In this document: positions 16,885 to 25,959 of the stretch, piece after piece
Layout: the number at the start of each line of letters is the position of its first letter
Numbering within the stretch: the first letter of the stretch is position 1
DNA from: Sphingomonas sp. PP-CE-3G-477
GTDB taxonomy: Bacteria > Pseudomonadota > Alphaproteobacteria > Sphingomonadales > Sphingomonadaceae
Direction of reading: 5' to 3'
Length of the DNA: 64,000 nt
Assembly (NCBI RefSeq): GCF_003050745.1
Contig: NZ_QAOF01000001.1
Span: 558,001-622,000, forward strand
Translations under genes and position numbers: made by a program
The notes under the pieces: model-generated
Seen by the model: only the letters and a program-made list of their open reading frames with translations
What the model was told of the DNA's origin: nothing
Database searches by the model: none

Positions 16885-18450
16885 CTATCTGGAACGACGC
16901 AGAAGCGTGGAGATGTCGCCCAACCGGAACGCCCCGGTGAGCAATGTCGCGATCGCATAGACGACGCCGCCGGTCGCGACCAGCACCAGCATCGCCCCCC
17001 AGCGCTCGACGCTGGTGCCCGTCACGAACGGCTGGAACAGGCTATTCAGGAAATACATCACGACGCCCATGATGAGCGCGGCGACCAGCAGCCGCCACGT
17101 CCGGCGACGGAGCCGGGCATCGGGCGTGAAGTGCCCGCGGCGGACGAGCGTCCGGTACAGCATCGCGACGTTGACCGTGCTGGCGATCGCGGTGGCGAGC
17201 GGCGGGCCCATATGGCCGAGCGGCTTGATGAAGGCGAGGTTGAGCACGAGGTTCACAACCATCGACATCGTCGCATAGCGCACCGGCGTGCGCGTGTCGG
17301 AACGCGCGTAATAGCCGGGCGTCAGTACCTTCACGAGGATGTACGACGGCAATCCTATCGAGAACGCGGCCAAGGCCTGCGCGGTCAGCACGCTGTCCTC
17401 GAGCGCGAACTTGCCGTGCTGGAACAGTGCACCGACGATTGGCACCCCGCACACGATCAGCGCGACTGTTGCGGGGAGAGTGAGGAACAGCGCGAGTTCC
17501 ATGCCGCGGTTCTGCGTGGTCATTGCCTCCGCATCCTCGCCGCGGCCGAGCTGGCGTGAGATCGTCGGAAGCAACACCGTGCCGAGCCCGATCCCGATCA
17601 GCCCGAGCGGGAGCTGGTTCAGTCGGTCCGCAAAATAGATGTATGAGACCGAGCCGGCCGGCAGCAACGCGGCGGCGAGCGCGGTCGAGACGACGAGGTT
17701 GATCTGCACGGCTCCGGCCCCGGCGGCGGCGGGCCAGATCAGCGACATCAGCTTTTTAACGTCGGGATTGAGTTGCGGACGCTTGAGGCGGAGCTTTACG
17801 CCCGACGCTCGGCAGGCCCAGATCAGCCACAGAAGCTGCAACGCGCCCGATACCGTGACCGCGATCGCCTGGTTGCGCGCGGTCAGCAACGGCTGGTGTT
17901 CGTGGAACAACAGCAGCGCCGCGATCAGCGTCGCGTTGAGCAGGATCGGCGCGGCCGCGTTGATCCAGAATTTATGCAGCGAATTCAGGATGCCGCCGAG
18001 CAGTGACACGAGGCTGATCAGGAGCAGATAGGGCAGCGTGATCCGCGAGAGGTGGACGACATAGTCGAACCGCTCCGCGCTCGCACCGTTGAATCCGAAG
18101 GTCAGCAGCCACGTCATCGGCCACGCCGCGAGTTCGAAGATCGCGGTCATCAGGATCAGCGTCGGCAGCAGCACCGACAGCGCGTCCTCGGCGAACGCGA
18201 TCCCGTCGGGCAGTCCGCGGCCATCCTTGTCGCCGACCTTCCGATTGAACATCGGGATGAACGCGGCGGAGAACGCGCCCTCCGCGAAGAGCGCGCGGAA
18301 CATGTTGGGAAGGCGGAACGCGATCAGGAACGCGTCGGACGCGAACCCGGCGCCGACGAACCGCGCGAACAGCGAGTCGCGGACCAGCCCCAGGACGCGG
18401 CTGGCGAGCGTCAGCCCGCCGACCGACCCCAGCGCCTTGGTGAGGTTCAT
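16885..18450 (-). CDS. murJ: Lipid II flippase MurJ (MviN)
   Basis: A 521-residue inner membrane protein of the MOP superfamily that flips lipid II for peptidoglycan synthesis. It has about 14 hydrophobic segments. The N-terminal signature SRVLGLVRDSLFARFVGAG, then FRLPNMFRALFAEGAFSAAFIPMF, is diagnostic and includes the conserved Arg residues of the central cavity. It lies 25 bases after secB and 8 bases before trpS on the minus strand. Confidence 0.95.
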   Translation of the reverse strand: MNLTKALGSVGGLTLASRVLGLVRDSLFARFVGAGFASDAFLIAFRLPNMFRALFAEGAFSAAFIPMFNRKVGDKDGRGLPDGIAFAEDALSVLLPTLILMTAIFELAAWPMTWLLTFGFNGASAERFDYVVHLSRITLPYLLLISLVSLLGGILNSLHKFWINAAAPILLNATLIAALLLFHEHQPLLTARNQAIAVTVSGALQLLWLIWACRASGVKLRLKRPQLNPDVKKLMSLIWPAAAGAGAVQINLVVSTALAAALLPAGSVSYIYFADRLNQLPLGLIGIGLGTVLLPTISRQLGRGEDAEAMTTQNRGMELALFLTLPATVALIVCGVPIVGALFQHGKFALEDSVLTAQALAAFSIGLPSYILVKVLTPGYYARSDTRTPVRYATMSMVVNLVLNLAFIKPLGHMGPPLATAIASTVNVAMLYRTLVRRGHFTPDARLRRRTWRLLVAALIMGVVMYFLNSLFQPFVTGTSVERWGAMLVLVATGGVVYAIATLLTGAFRLGDISTLLRRSR

Positions 18451-18475
18451 CTAAGCGCGCTCCGCCTCCGGTCGA

Positions 18476-18988
18476 TCAGGCCTGGCCGAAATCGCCGACG
18501 TTGGGCTGGATGCCAGCCTGCTCGGACTGCTGGATATAGAGCTGCGAGAAGTCGATCGGCTCGAGCAGCAGTGGCGGGAAGCCACCGTCACGGACGGCAT
18601 CCGACAGCACGCGACGCGCGAACGGGAACAGCAGGCGCGGGGCCTCGCCCAGCAGGAACGGCTGGACATGCTCGGCCGGGATGTTGCGCAGCCCGAACAG
18701 GCCCGCGTACGAAAGGTCGACGATGAACGCGACCTGGCCATCGCTCTCGGCGCGGACGTCGATCTTGAGCACGACCTCATGCACTTCGTCGCCGACCTGC
18801 GCCGCGCCGATGTTGAACTGAACGTCGATCGCCGGGGGCGTCTGGTTCTGATAGACGGCGGGGGCGTTGGGGTTCTCGAACGACAGGTCCTTGACGTATT
18901 GCGAGATCAGCCCGGCAGCGGGGATCGTGTCTTCACCGTTCGCGAGAGCCTGGTCTGGCGTGGTGAAGCCGTTGTCCTGATCATCCAT
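18476..18988 (-). CDS. secB: Protein-export chaperone SecB
   Basis: A 170-residue tetrameric chaperone that keeps preproteins unfolded and hands them to SecA. The core ISQYVKDLSFENPNAP and DRAPRLLFPFARRVLSD-type region (EAPRLLFPFARR) followed by GGFPPLLLEPIDF match SecB. The start MDDQDN at 18988 is chosen because the core begins 28 residues later, as in other alphaproteobacteria; the frame runs 16 codons further without support. It is the first gene of secB-murJ-trpS, divergent from the Tim44-domain gene. Confidence 0.95.
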   Translation of the reverse strand: MDDQDNGFTTPDQALANGEDTIPAAGLISQYVKDLSFENPNAPAVYQNQTPPAIDVQFNIGAAQVGDEVHEVVLKIDVRAESDGQVAFIVDLSYAGLFGLRNIPAEHVQPFLLGEAPRLLFPFARRVLSDAVRDGGFPPLLLEPIDFSQLYIQQSEQAGIQPNVGDFGQA

Positions 18989-19156
18989 TCGTCGTGTCCT
19001 TAGAAGATAAGCGCGGAAATGGGACCGAAGCGGCACGCTTGCGCGTTCATATCGGTCAGGGCGCTGCGAGTAGCAGTGCCGACGGGGCGTTTCAACGGCC
19101 CCGGGTTTGAATAAACGCAGCTTTGGCCTATGTTAGCCCGAAGATCGGAGGCACGG

Positions 19157-19804
19157 TTGTTTTACGTAGTTCTTCTCGCGATGGTTGCAGGCTTCTTGGC
19201 GATGCGACTCTACAGCGTGCTCGGCAAGCGAACGGGGCATGAACAGCCCCTGCCGCGGGCAGCCGAGGACCGCCCCGCGATCGCCGCCGTTCCGCGAACG
19301 GTCGACGCTGCCACGCCCGAGCCGCGCGAGATCGCGAGCCGCAACATCGAGCCGCGCGCCGAAGCCGGCCTGCGCTCGATCGTCGCCGCCGAATCCGGGT
19401 TCGACGTCAACCAGTTCCTCGAAGGTGCGCAGGCGGCGTACCGCATGGTCCTCGAAGCGTTCTGGAAGGGCGACGAGGAACAGCTGGGCTATCTCGCGGA
19501 AGACGACGTTCGTGCGGCGTTTGCGGAAGCAATCGCGGCGCGGGTTGCGGCTGGTGAGGTTCTGGACAACCGTCTCGTGTCTATCGAGCGCGCGGTCATT
19601 TCCGATGCGAGCGTGTCGGGTCGCGATGCACGGATCACCGTCAGGTTCGATGCAGACATTGCCGCGGTGACGCGTGATGGCGACGGCGTCGTGCTGGCCG
19701 GGTCGCTGACCGACGCCGTCGAGACGCATGACGTCTGGACGTTCGCACGGACGCTGAGAAGCAGCGATCCGAACTGGAAGCTCGCCGACACCGACGAGGC
19801 GTGA
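19157..19804 (+). CDS. Tim44-like (TimA-type) domain protein, membrane anchored
   Basis: A 215-residue protein with one N-terminal transmembrane helix (FYVVLLAMVAGFLAMRLYSVLG) and a C-terminal Tim44-like domain (from about residue 85, GFDVNQFLEGAQAAYRMVLEAFWKGD). In mitochondria Tim44 anchors the import motor; bacterial relatives are membrane proteins of less certain role. The start is taken as TTG at 19157 because CGGAGG lies 5 bases upstream and the helix begins there; ATG at 19130 would add nine residues without a site. It overlaps mltA by 4 bases and sits across from secB. Confidence 0.8.
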   Translation: MFYVVLLAMVAGFLAMRLYSVLGKRTGHEQPLPRAAEDRPAIAAVPRTVDAATPEPREIASRNIEPRAEAGLRSIVAAESGFDVNQFLEGAQAAYRMVLEAFWKGDEEQLGYLAEDDVRAAFAEAIAARVAAGEVLDNRLVSIERAVISDASVSGRDARITVRFDADIAAVTRDGDGVVLAGSLTDAVETHDVWTFARTLRSSDPNWKLADTDEA

Positions 19805-21180
19805 TCGTGCGATCCAAGGGGGCCGGGGCTAGCGCACTGGCGCTGTCGATTTTGCTGAGCGCGTGCGTCGGCGGTGTCGCGCCACCGCGATCGGGGCCGG
19901 CGCCGGTCGACGATAACCGGGAATCCGATCGCGAACCCGCGCGTGAGCCGGTACGCGTTCATCCCTCGCGCGACACCGGCGCATCCCCGAACATCCGCGG
20001 CATTCAGATGCCGGCGCGCATCGTCGGTGCGGTGCCGGTCCTGCCGGTTCCAGTCATCGCGCCCGTAACGCCGACGAATGCGGCAACTGCTGGTGTCGTC
20101 GCGGGGCCTGCGGTTGCCAGCCTGCCGATCGACGACGTTCAGGCGCAGTCCGCGCTGGCGGCCTTCGTGACGAGTTGCCCGTCGCTCGTTCGGCGTAACG
20201 ACGCGTCGGGTCTCACCCGCGGCGCCGACTGGCAGCCGGCCTGTGCTGCCACGGTTTCGGTGCCACGCGGCGGGGCACGCAATTTCTTCGCACAATGGTT
20301 CGAGGCGGCGCAGGTCGGCGACGGCAAGGCGTTCGCGACGGGTTATTACGAGCCTGAGATCGCCGGTTCGCTGGAACGGCGCGACGGTTATGCGCCAATC
20401 TATGGTCGCCCGAACGACCTGATCGACGTCGATCTCGGTGCGTTCTCGACCGCGCTGAAGGGCAAGAAGGTCCGCGGTCGCGTCGATCGCAGCAATCTGG
20501 TGCCCTATTACGATCGGACCGCGATCGAGCAGGGTGCGATATCGGGACGGGCGCCGATCCTCGCCTGGGCGCGCGATCCGATCGAGCTGTTCTTCCTCCA
20601 GATCCAGGGATCGGGGCGGCTGCGACTGCCCGACGGCGAGATCCTGCGCGTCGGCTATGCTACCCAGAACGGTCGTGATTATACCGGCATCGGCGCGCTG
20701 ATGAAGTCGCGCGGGCTGCTTCAGCCCGGACAGACCTCGATGCAGGGTATCGTCGCGTGGCTCCATGCGCACCCGGCCGAGGGGCAGGCGATCATGCGCG
20801 AGAACAAGAGCTTCGTGTTCTTCCGCGAACTCGAGGGCGCGCCGCTGGGGGCACTCGGCCTGCCGGTCACTGGTCAGGTAAGCGCGGCGGCGGACGTCAA
20901 GTTCGTGCCGCTCGGCGCGCCGGTGTTCCTGTCGCTCGATCGGCAGGACGCGAGCGGCTTGTGGATCGCGCAGGATACTGGCGGCGCGATCAAGGGCAGC
21001 AATCGTTTCGACACGTTCTGGGGTGCCGGCCCTGCGGCAGAGTCGACCGCAGGCGGAATGGCCGGGCGTGGCACTGCGTTCCTGTTGCTACCGATCGGCA
21101 CGGTTCAGCGTCTGAACGGCCAGCGGGTCAACGGTCAGATAGATGGGGCGCAAGATGGCGGGCCGATCCCTCAACCCTGA
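19801..21180 (+). CDS. mltA: Membrane-bound lytic murein transglycosylase A
   Basis: A 459-residue outer membrane lipoprotein that cleaves peptidoglycan glycan strands with 1,6-anhydro ring formation. It has a lipoprotein signal (ALSILLSACVGG, Cys lipidated), a Pro-rich spacer, the MltA domain (FATGYYEPEIAGS, YAPIYGRP) and the C-terminal 3D domain with the catalytic Asp in AQDTGGAIKG. GTG overlaps the TGA of the Tim44-domain gene (GTGA), so the two are translationally coupled. Confidence 0.93.
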   Translation: MIVRSKGAGASALALSILLSACVGGVAPPRSGPAPVDDNRESDREPAREPVRVHPSRDTGASPNIRGIQMPARIVGAVPVLPVPVIAPVTPTNAATAGVVAGPAVASLPIDDVQAQSALAAFVTSCPSLVRRNDASGLTRGADWQPACAATVSVPRGGARNFFAQWFEAAQVGDGKAFATGYYEPEIAGSLERRDGYAPIYGRPNDLIDVDLGAFSTALKGKKVRGRVDRSNLVPYYDRTAIEQGAISGRAPILAWARDPIELFFLQIQGSGRLRLPDGEILRVGYATQNGRDYTGIGALMKSRGLLQPGQTSMQGIVAWLHAHPAEGQAIMRENKSFVFFRELEGAPLGALGLPVTGQVSAAADVKFVPLGAPVFLSLDRQDASGLWIAQDTGGAIKGSNRFDTFWGAGPAAESTAGGMAGRGTAFLLLPIGTVQRLNGQRVNGQIDGAQDGGPIPQP

Positions 21181-21799
21181 CCCCCTCACTCCCGAGGAGG
21201 CGCAACTCTGGGCGCGCGTGATGGCGAGCGTCCGGCCGATGCGCGTGGTCGCGGTTCGTATCCCGGACCGGGCGCCGCCGCTACCGCCCCCGCCCAAGCC
21301 GCTGATCGGGCCAAACGGCAAGGTCATACCGCCCCCGCCCGCGCCGATGGGCAAGGTGAAGCCGTTGATTCGCACGGTCGTCACGCCCTTCGCAAGCCGG
21401 CCGAGCGCGAAACCGGCGGTTGTGTCGCGGCCGGTCGCCAAGCCGATCACGGCTAACACGCTCGACGGCGGCTGGGACAAGAGGCTGACGCGCGGCGTGA
21501 TCAGTCCCGACAGTTCGATCGATCTGCACGGGCATACGCTGGCATCGGCGCATGCGTTGCTCGACGTCGGGCTCGGGCGGGCGATCGCGCGAGGGGATCG
21601 CGTGCTGCTGCTGGTGACGGGCAAACCGCCGCGGCCGGAAAGCGAACGCCCGCATGCGCGCGGCGCGATCCGGTCGGCAGTGGCGGACTGGCTGGCGGGA
21701 TCGCGGCATGCCGATTCGATCGCGGCGGTCCGTGGCGCGCATCCGAGGCACGGCGGGCAGGGTGCGCTGTACATCGTGCTCAGGCGCGGACGGGACTAG
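21155..21799 (+). CDS. Smr-domain protein (MutS2 C-terminal type)
   Basis: A 214-residue protein with a C-terminal Smr domain: DLHGHTLASAHALL and the later GGQGALYIVLRR, matching nuclease domains seen in MutS2 and small standalone Smr proteins. The N-terminal half is Pro-rich and low complexity. It overlaps the 3' end of mltA by 26 bases; the alternative start at 21143 would overlap by 38. Tim44-mltA-smr is therefore one operon. Substrate and role are not evident. Confidence 0.82.
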   Translation: MAGRSLNPDPLTPEEAQLWARVMASVRPMRVVAVRIPDRAPPLPPPPKPLIGPNGKVIPPPPAPMGKVKPLIRTVVTPFASRPSAKPAVVSRPVAKPITANTLDGGWDKRLTRGVISPDSSIDLHGHTLASAHALLDVGLGRAIARGDRVLLLVTGKPPRPESERPHARGAIRSAVADWLAGSRHADSIAAVRGAHPRHGGQGALYIVLRRGRD

Positions 21800-21810
21800 C
21801 CAGGTTTTGA

Positions 21811-21842
21811 TTTTTCCTCCTCCCCGGCGGAGGAGGAAAAAA
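21811..21842. repeat. Palindrome CCTCCTCC-CCGG-GGAGGAGG at smr/dapE junction
   Basis: A near-perfect palindrome with T-run before and A-run after, between two convergent genes. The A-run follows the stem on both strands, so it is not a standard terminator. It is a likely short palindromic element. Confidence 0.7.
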
Positions 21843-21845
21843 GGC

Positions 21846-22970
21846 TCAGCCGAGTGCGCGCGCGATCACGTTTTCGTAGATATCCGTCAGCGTCAGCAAG
21901 TCAGCCACCGCGACCGCCTCATCGACCTTGTGCATAGTCGCATTGATCAGCCCGAACTCGACCACCGGGCAGAGTTTCGACAGGAAGCGCGCATCGGAGG
22001 TTCCCCCGGTCGTCGACAGTTCCGGGGCGACTCCGGTCGCGCCCACGATCGCGGCCGACAACAGCGTCGAGAAGGCACCCGGTTCGGTAAGAAACGCTTC
22101 GCCCGATACCTTGCCTGTCACGACCGCGCCCGGCGCATGACGCTCGGCGATCGCGCGGATATGCTCGATCAGGTCCGTCCCGCGGTGTTGGTCGTTGAAC
22201 CGGATGCTGAGGCGCGCCGAGGCCTTGGCGGGTATGACGTTGTGTGCGGGATTGCCGACTGCGATGTCGGTGACTTCGATGTTCGACGGCTGGAACCAGT
22301 CGGTCCCCTCGTCGAGTACCACGGTCTCGATCTCGGCGAGGATCGCGATCAGGCGCGGGATCGGATTGTCGGCGAGATGCGGATAGGCGACGTGACCCTG
22401 GCGCCCCGGCACGTCGATCCAGATGTTGACCGAGCCGCGGCGCCCGATCTTCACCATGTCGCCAAGCCGCGCGGTCGAGGTCGGTTCGCCGACCAGGCAC
22501 AGGTCTGGCACGATGCCACGCGCGGCCATCCGCTCCATCAATGCGACGGTGCCGTAGGTGGCTGGGCCTTCCTCGTCGCCGGTGATGATGAGTGATAGCG
22601 TTCCGGCATCGCTGCGGCTTGCGGCTGCGACGAAGGCGGCGACCGCGCCCTTCATGTCGACCGCGCCGCGTCCGTAGAGCAATCCGTCGCGGACCTCGCC
22701 GGACCAGGGCGAGCCGGTCCAGCCTTCGCCGGGGGGGACGACGTCGACATGGCCGGCAAACGCCAGATGTCGCGGTCCATTGCCGCGTACGGCGAGCAGA
22801 TTCTCGACCGGGCCATCTGGCGCCTCGCCGACGACGAACCGGTCGACCGCAAAGCCGAGCGGGACGAGCGCCGACTCCAGGACATCGAACACCGTACCGC
22901 GCGCGGGCGTGACGCTATCCGCGCGGAGCAGCGCCTGGGTCAACGCGACCGGATCGATCGGCGCGCTCAT
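21846..22970 (-). CDS. dapE: Succinyl-diaminopimelate desuccinylase
   Basis: A 374-residue zinc enzyme of the M20 fold in lysine and diaminopimelate synthesis. Metal and catalytic motifs are FAGHVDVVPPGEGW, GRGAVDMKG and TGDEEGPATYG, with the dimerisation domain in between and GGTSDARF near the end. The start MSAPIDPV at 22970 overlaps the stop of the upstream GST gene by 4 bases; a track-length frame continues upstream through that gene and is a shadow. Confidence 0.95.
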   Translation of the reverse strand: MSAPIDPVALTQALLRADSVTPARGTVFDVLESALVPLGFAVDRFVVGEAPDGPVENLLAVRGNGPRHLAFAGHVDVVPPGEGWTGSPWSGEVRDGLLYGRGAVDMKGAVAAFVAAASRSDAGTLSLIITGDEEGPATYGTVALMERMAARGIVPDLCLVGEPTSTARLGDMVKIGRRGSVNIWIDVPGRQGHVAYPHLADNPIPRLIAILAEIETVVLDEGTDWFQPSNIEVTDIAVGNPAHNVIPAKASARLSIRFNDQHRGTDLIEHIRAIAERHAPGAVVTGKVSGEAFLTEPGAFSTLLSAAIVGATGVAPELSTTGGTSDARFLSKLCPVVEFGLINATMHKVDEAVAVADLLTLTDIYENVIARALG

Positions 22971-23638
22971 GCAGGCGTCGGCACCGGCTGCTCGAATTGT
23001 TCGAGGACCCATTCCTCTTCCTGCGCGGCGGCGATCCAGTCCTGCATGAACGGATGTTCGAACATCGCCTGCATGTAGCCTGCCGCAAAACGCGCGATCG
23101 GCAGCTGGTACGTGACGATCCGCGTGACGAGCGGCGCGAACATGATGTCCGCCGCGCCGAACTGGCCGAACAGGAAATCGCCGTCTCCACCGAAGCGTGC
23201 GCGCGCCTGTGCCCAGATTTCCATGACGCGCTGCAGCTCGACGAGCACGTCGTCTTCGGGCATGCGCGCCGGGAAGACCTGGCGCACGTTCATGCTGTGT
23301 TTGCGACGCAGCGCGGCGAAGCTCGAATGCATTTCGGCCGCCATCGATCGCGCCATCGCGCGAGCCGCGTTGTCCTCGGGCCAGAAGCGCTCGCGCCCGA
23401 CCTTGTCGGCGAGATAGTCGACGATCGCTAGGCTGTCCCATACGACTGCGTCGCCATCCCACAGGATCGGGACCTTGCCCGACGACGGCGCGAATTCGTC
23501 GCCCGAGCGGCGCTTTTCCCAATCGGCGTCGTACATCGGCACGACGACCTCTTCGAACGGCAGCCCCGACTGCTTGCACGCGAGCCAGCCGCGCAGCGAC
23601 CAGGAGGAATAGGCCTTATTGCCGATGATCAGTTTCAT
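22967..23638 (-). CDS. Glutathione S-transferase family protein
   Basis: A 223-residue protein with the thioredoxin-like N-terminal GST domain (KLIIGNKAYSSWSLRGWLA, then KVPILWDGDAVVWDSLAI) and an all-helical C-terminal domain. Its start shows the SYSSWSLR-like catalytic Ser motif of zeta/YfcF-type relatives. It is the first gene of a pair with dapE (ATGA overlap), but the enzymatic link between a GST and DapE is not obvious. Substrate unknown. Confidence 0.88.
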   Translation of the reverse strand: MKLIIGNKAYSSWSLRGWLACKQSGLPFEEVVVPMYDADWEKRRSGDEFAPSSGKVPILWDGDAVVWDSLAIVDYLADKVGRERFWPEDNAARAMARSMAAEMHSSFAALRRKHSMNVRQVFPARMPEDDVLVELQRVMEIWAQARARFGGDGDFLFGQFGAADIMFAPLVTRIVTYQLPIARFAAGYMQAMFEHPFMQDWIAAAQEEEWVLEQFEQPVPTPA

Positions 23639-23710
23639 GCGCGCGGTGCTAGGCGAGGGGGCGACAAGAGGCAATCGTCCCGCTCGCTGATGGGGCCAGG
23701 GAGGAGCGTA

Positions 23711-25141
23711 TCAGAACAGGCCGGGGACCTCGCGCTGCGCCGTGCCGGGACGATCGGGCATCAGCAGGTCGCGCCGCGTGTCGGACGTGCGCAACGCGCG
23801 TGCGCTGGCGTCGCCGGTGATCGGCGTACAACTGCGGCCTGCGAGGAAGTTCAGCGCCTGTCGCGTCGAGGACTCGAGCGGATCGCCGAGCTGGTAGCCG
23901 ATATCGTCCGACGCCTGGCACGACGCCTCGACCTTGGTCGCGAGCCCGTCATAGTAATCGCCCTGGCGCGCGGCATTCTGTGTCGCCAGTGCGATCACGC
24001 GCAGACGATCGTCGCAGGATTCCCTGTCTAGGGCGATCTGGCCGACCGGCTTGCCGTATGTGTTGGTGCCGATCAGCCCCGCGTTGGCGTGTAGGTACGG
24101 CGTGAACGCGTTGATGACGAGTTCGCTCGCGGACGCGGTGCCGCCCGTACCGATGAATGCGATTCGCGTCGGCGCGATCGATTCGGGCTGGGGTGCAAAG
24201 AACCGCGTCAGGTTGTTCGCGGCCTTTTCGGTGCGGAACGTGACGTAGTCGAACACCTCGGACGTCGACCGGGCACCGCCGAGCAGGTCGCCGAGATATT
24301 CGGCGGTCTCGATCAGGCCGCCACCATTGTAGCGCAGATCGACGATGACCTGCGTCACGCCCTTCGCCCGGAAATCGGCAAACGCGGCCTTCAACGGCGC
24401 ATTGGCAGTCCGAATGAACGTCCGCAGGTTCAGATAGCCGACGCGGCGTCCGCCATCGTCGATGATCTTGGCGCCATAGCGACTCGAAACCGGCAACAGC
24501 GCGAAGTCGGTCTTGGCGACCGTGACGACACGCGAGCCCGCCGCATCGTTGACGCGAAAGGCCCGCGACGTACCGGCCGTATCGGGACCAAGCGCCGTGG
24601 ACAATCCAGCGGTACCCTCTGCGGCGACGATCGCGCTGACAGTTCGCAAGCTGCTGGACGAGGTGCCGATCGCGATGATTTCCGTACCGCGATCGATCCC
24701 GGCGGCGAGACCGGGCGCACCTTCGAACGCTTCTGCGGCAAACAGCCGCTGGCCGGTCTGATCCAGCGCGAATCGCAGACCGAAGCCCGCGGTAGCACCC
24801 GAATTGTTATACGCGTTCTCTTCCTTGATCGACGTCAGATAGGTGAAATACCGATCTTTGCGCTGTGCCCGCGCGGTCGCCGTCAGAGCATCGATATAGT
24901 CGTCGACCGTGGTGTAGGCCGCCGGGCTCAGCGCGGCGGGAAGCGTGTCCGGGAACAGATACCATTCGCGCAACTGCGCCGCGGCCCAATCCTGGCGCTC
25001 GCGAAGCGAGCATCCCGTGCTGGCGGTCGGGGTAGGGGTGACCGTCGTACCACCGCCGGTCGTGCTCGACCCGCTATCGCCACCGCCACACCCCGACAGT
25101 AGCGCCACCGCCGCCAGCATCGTCCCGAAACGCATCTGCAT
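23711..25141 (-). CDS. S41-family (C-terminal processing) peptidase, lipoprotein
   Basis: A 476-residue protein with a lipoprotein signal (AAVALLSGCGGG) and a Ser/Thr/Gly-rich spacer. A PDZ-like region (GLAAGIDRGTEIIAIG) precedes the S41 catalytic domain: GYLNLRTFI, VIVDLRYNGGGLI and the Ser in GTASASELVIN (near residue 340). It is probably envelope bound. GGGGAG lies ten bases upstream of the start. It stands alone, separated by 72 bases from the GST gene downstream. Confidence 0.88.
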   Translation of the reverse strand: MQMRFGTMLAAVALLSGCGGGDSGSSTTGGGTTVTPTPTASTGCSLRERQDWAAAQLREWYLFPDTLPAALSPAAYTTVDDYIDALTATARAQRKDRYFTYLTSIKEENAYNNSGATAGFGLRFALDQTGQRLFAAEAFEGAPGLAAGIDRGTEIIAIGTSSSSLRTVSAIVAAEGTAGLSTALGPDTAGTSRAFRVNDAAGSRVVTVAKTDFALLPVSSRYGAKIIDDGGRRVGYLNLRTFIRTANAPLKAAFADFRAKGVTQVIVDLRYNGGGLIETAEYLGDLLGGARSTSEVFDYVTFRTEKAANNLTRFFAPQPESIAPTRIAFIGTGGTASASELVINAFTPYLHANAGLIGTNTYGKPVGQIALDRESCDDRLRVIALATQNAARQGDYYDGLATKVEASCQASDDIGYQLGDPLESSTRQALNFLAGRSCTPITGDASARALRTSDTRRDLLMPDRPGTAQREVPGLF

Positions 25142-25278
25142 CGATCACTCTCCCCGTTGGGGCGAGGCTATGAAATTCGGACCGCGGTGTCAGCCGGAAA
25201 CAACTGATCGGTCCGATGTCGATGGATTTCGCGGGGGGTGCCGGATCGAGCGCATGATGCCGCCCGATACCGGTTCGT

Positions 25279-25959
25279 TCAGCTGACCGCTTCGACCACC
25301 GCCGCGCGGAGCTCGGGAATGCCCATGCCGTATTCGCTCGACGTCACGAGAATGTCGGGATGCGCGGCCGGACGCTTGCGCGCCTCGATCGCGGTGCGCT
25401 CGGTGACCTCGACGAGTTCGGACGCCTTGATCTTGTCCGCCTTGGTCAGGACCATGCGGTAGCTGACCGCGGCCTTGTCGAGCATCTCCAGGATCTCGCG
25501 GTCGACGTCCTTGATGCCGTGGCGCGAGTCGATCAGCACGAGCGCACGCTTCAACACGTCACGTCCGCGCAGGAAGTCGTTGATCAGGAAGCGCCATTTC
25601 TTGACGACGTCCTTGGGCGCCTTGGCGAAGCCGTAGCCCGGCATGTCGACGAGGCGGAACGCGAGAGGGGCGCCGACGTCGAAGAAGTTCAACTCCTGCG
25701 TGCGGCCCGGCGTGTTCGACGTACGCGCCATCGAGTTGCGCCCGGTGAGCGCGTTCAACAGCGACGACTTGCCGACGTTCGAGCGACCGGCGAACGCCAC
25801 TTCCGGCACCGACGCGTCGGGCAGGAATTCGAGCGTCGGTGCCGACTTCAGGAAGCCGACATGCCCCGCGAACAGTTTCCGCGCATGCTCGAGCATCTCG
25901 GGGGTGAACGGCGCGTCGGTCTGCTCGAGATCCGGACCTAAGTTGGGGACGTCGTTCAC
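25279..25959 (-). CDS. yihA: Ribosome biogenesis GTPase YihA/YsxC/EngB
   Basis: A 226-residue GTPase needed for assembly of the large ribosomal subunit. G1 is [11 protein letters not shown]3 is [10 protein letters not shown]4 is LTKADK and G5 TSS. The [11 protein letters not shown] motif is characteristic. The GTG start at 25959 overlaps the yidC stop (GTGA). It is the last gene of rpmH-rnpA-yidD-yidC-yihA, a conserved alphaproteobacterial order. Confidence 0.95.
   Translation of the reverse strand: MNDVPNLGPDLEQTDAPFTPEMLEHARKLFAGHVGFLKSAPTLEFLPDASVPEVAFAGRSNVGKSSLLNALTGRNSMARTSNTPGRTQELNFFDVGAPLAFRLVDMPGYGFAKAPKDVVKKWRFLINDFLRGRDVLKRALVLIDSRHGIKDVDREILEMLDKAAVSYRMVLTKADKIKASELVEVTERTAIEARKRPAAHPDILVTSSEYGMGIPELRAAVVEAVS

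Noticed and set aside
21811..21842. A standard terminator between smr and dapE
   Set aside because: The T-run precedes the stem and A-run follows on both strands, the wrong way round for a terminator.
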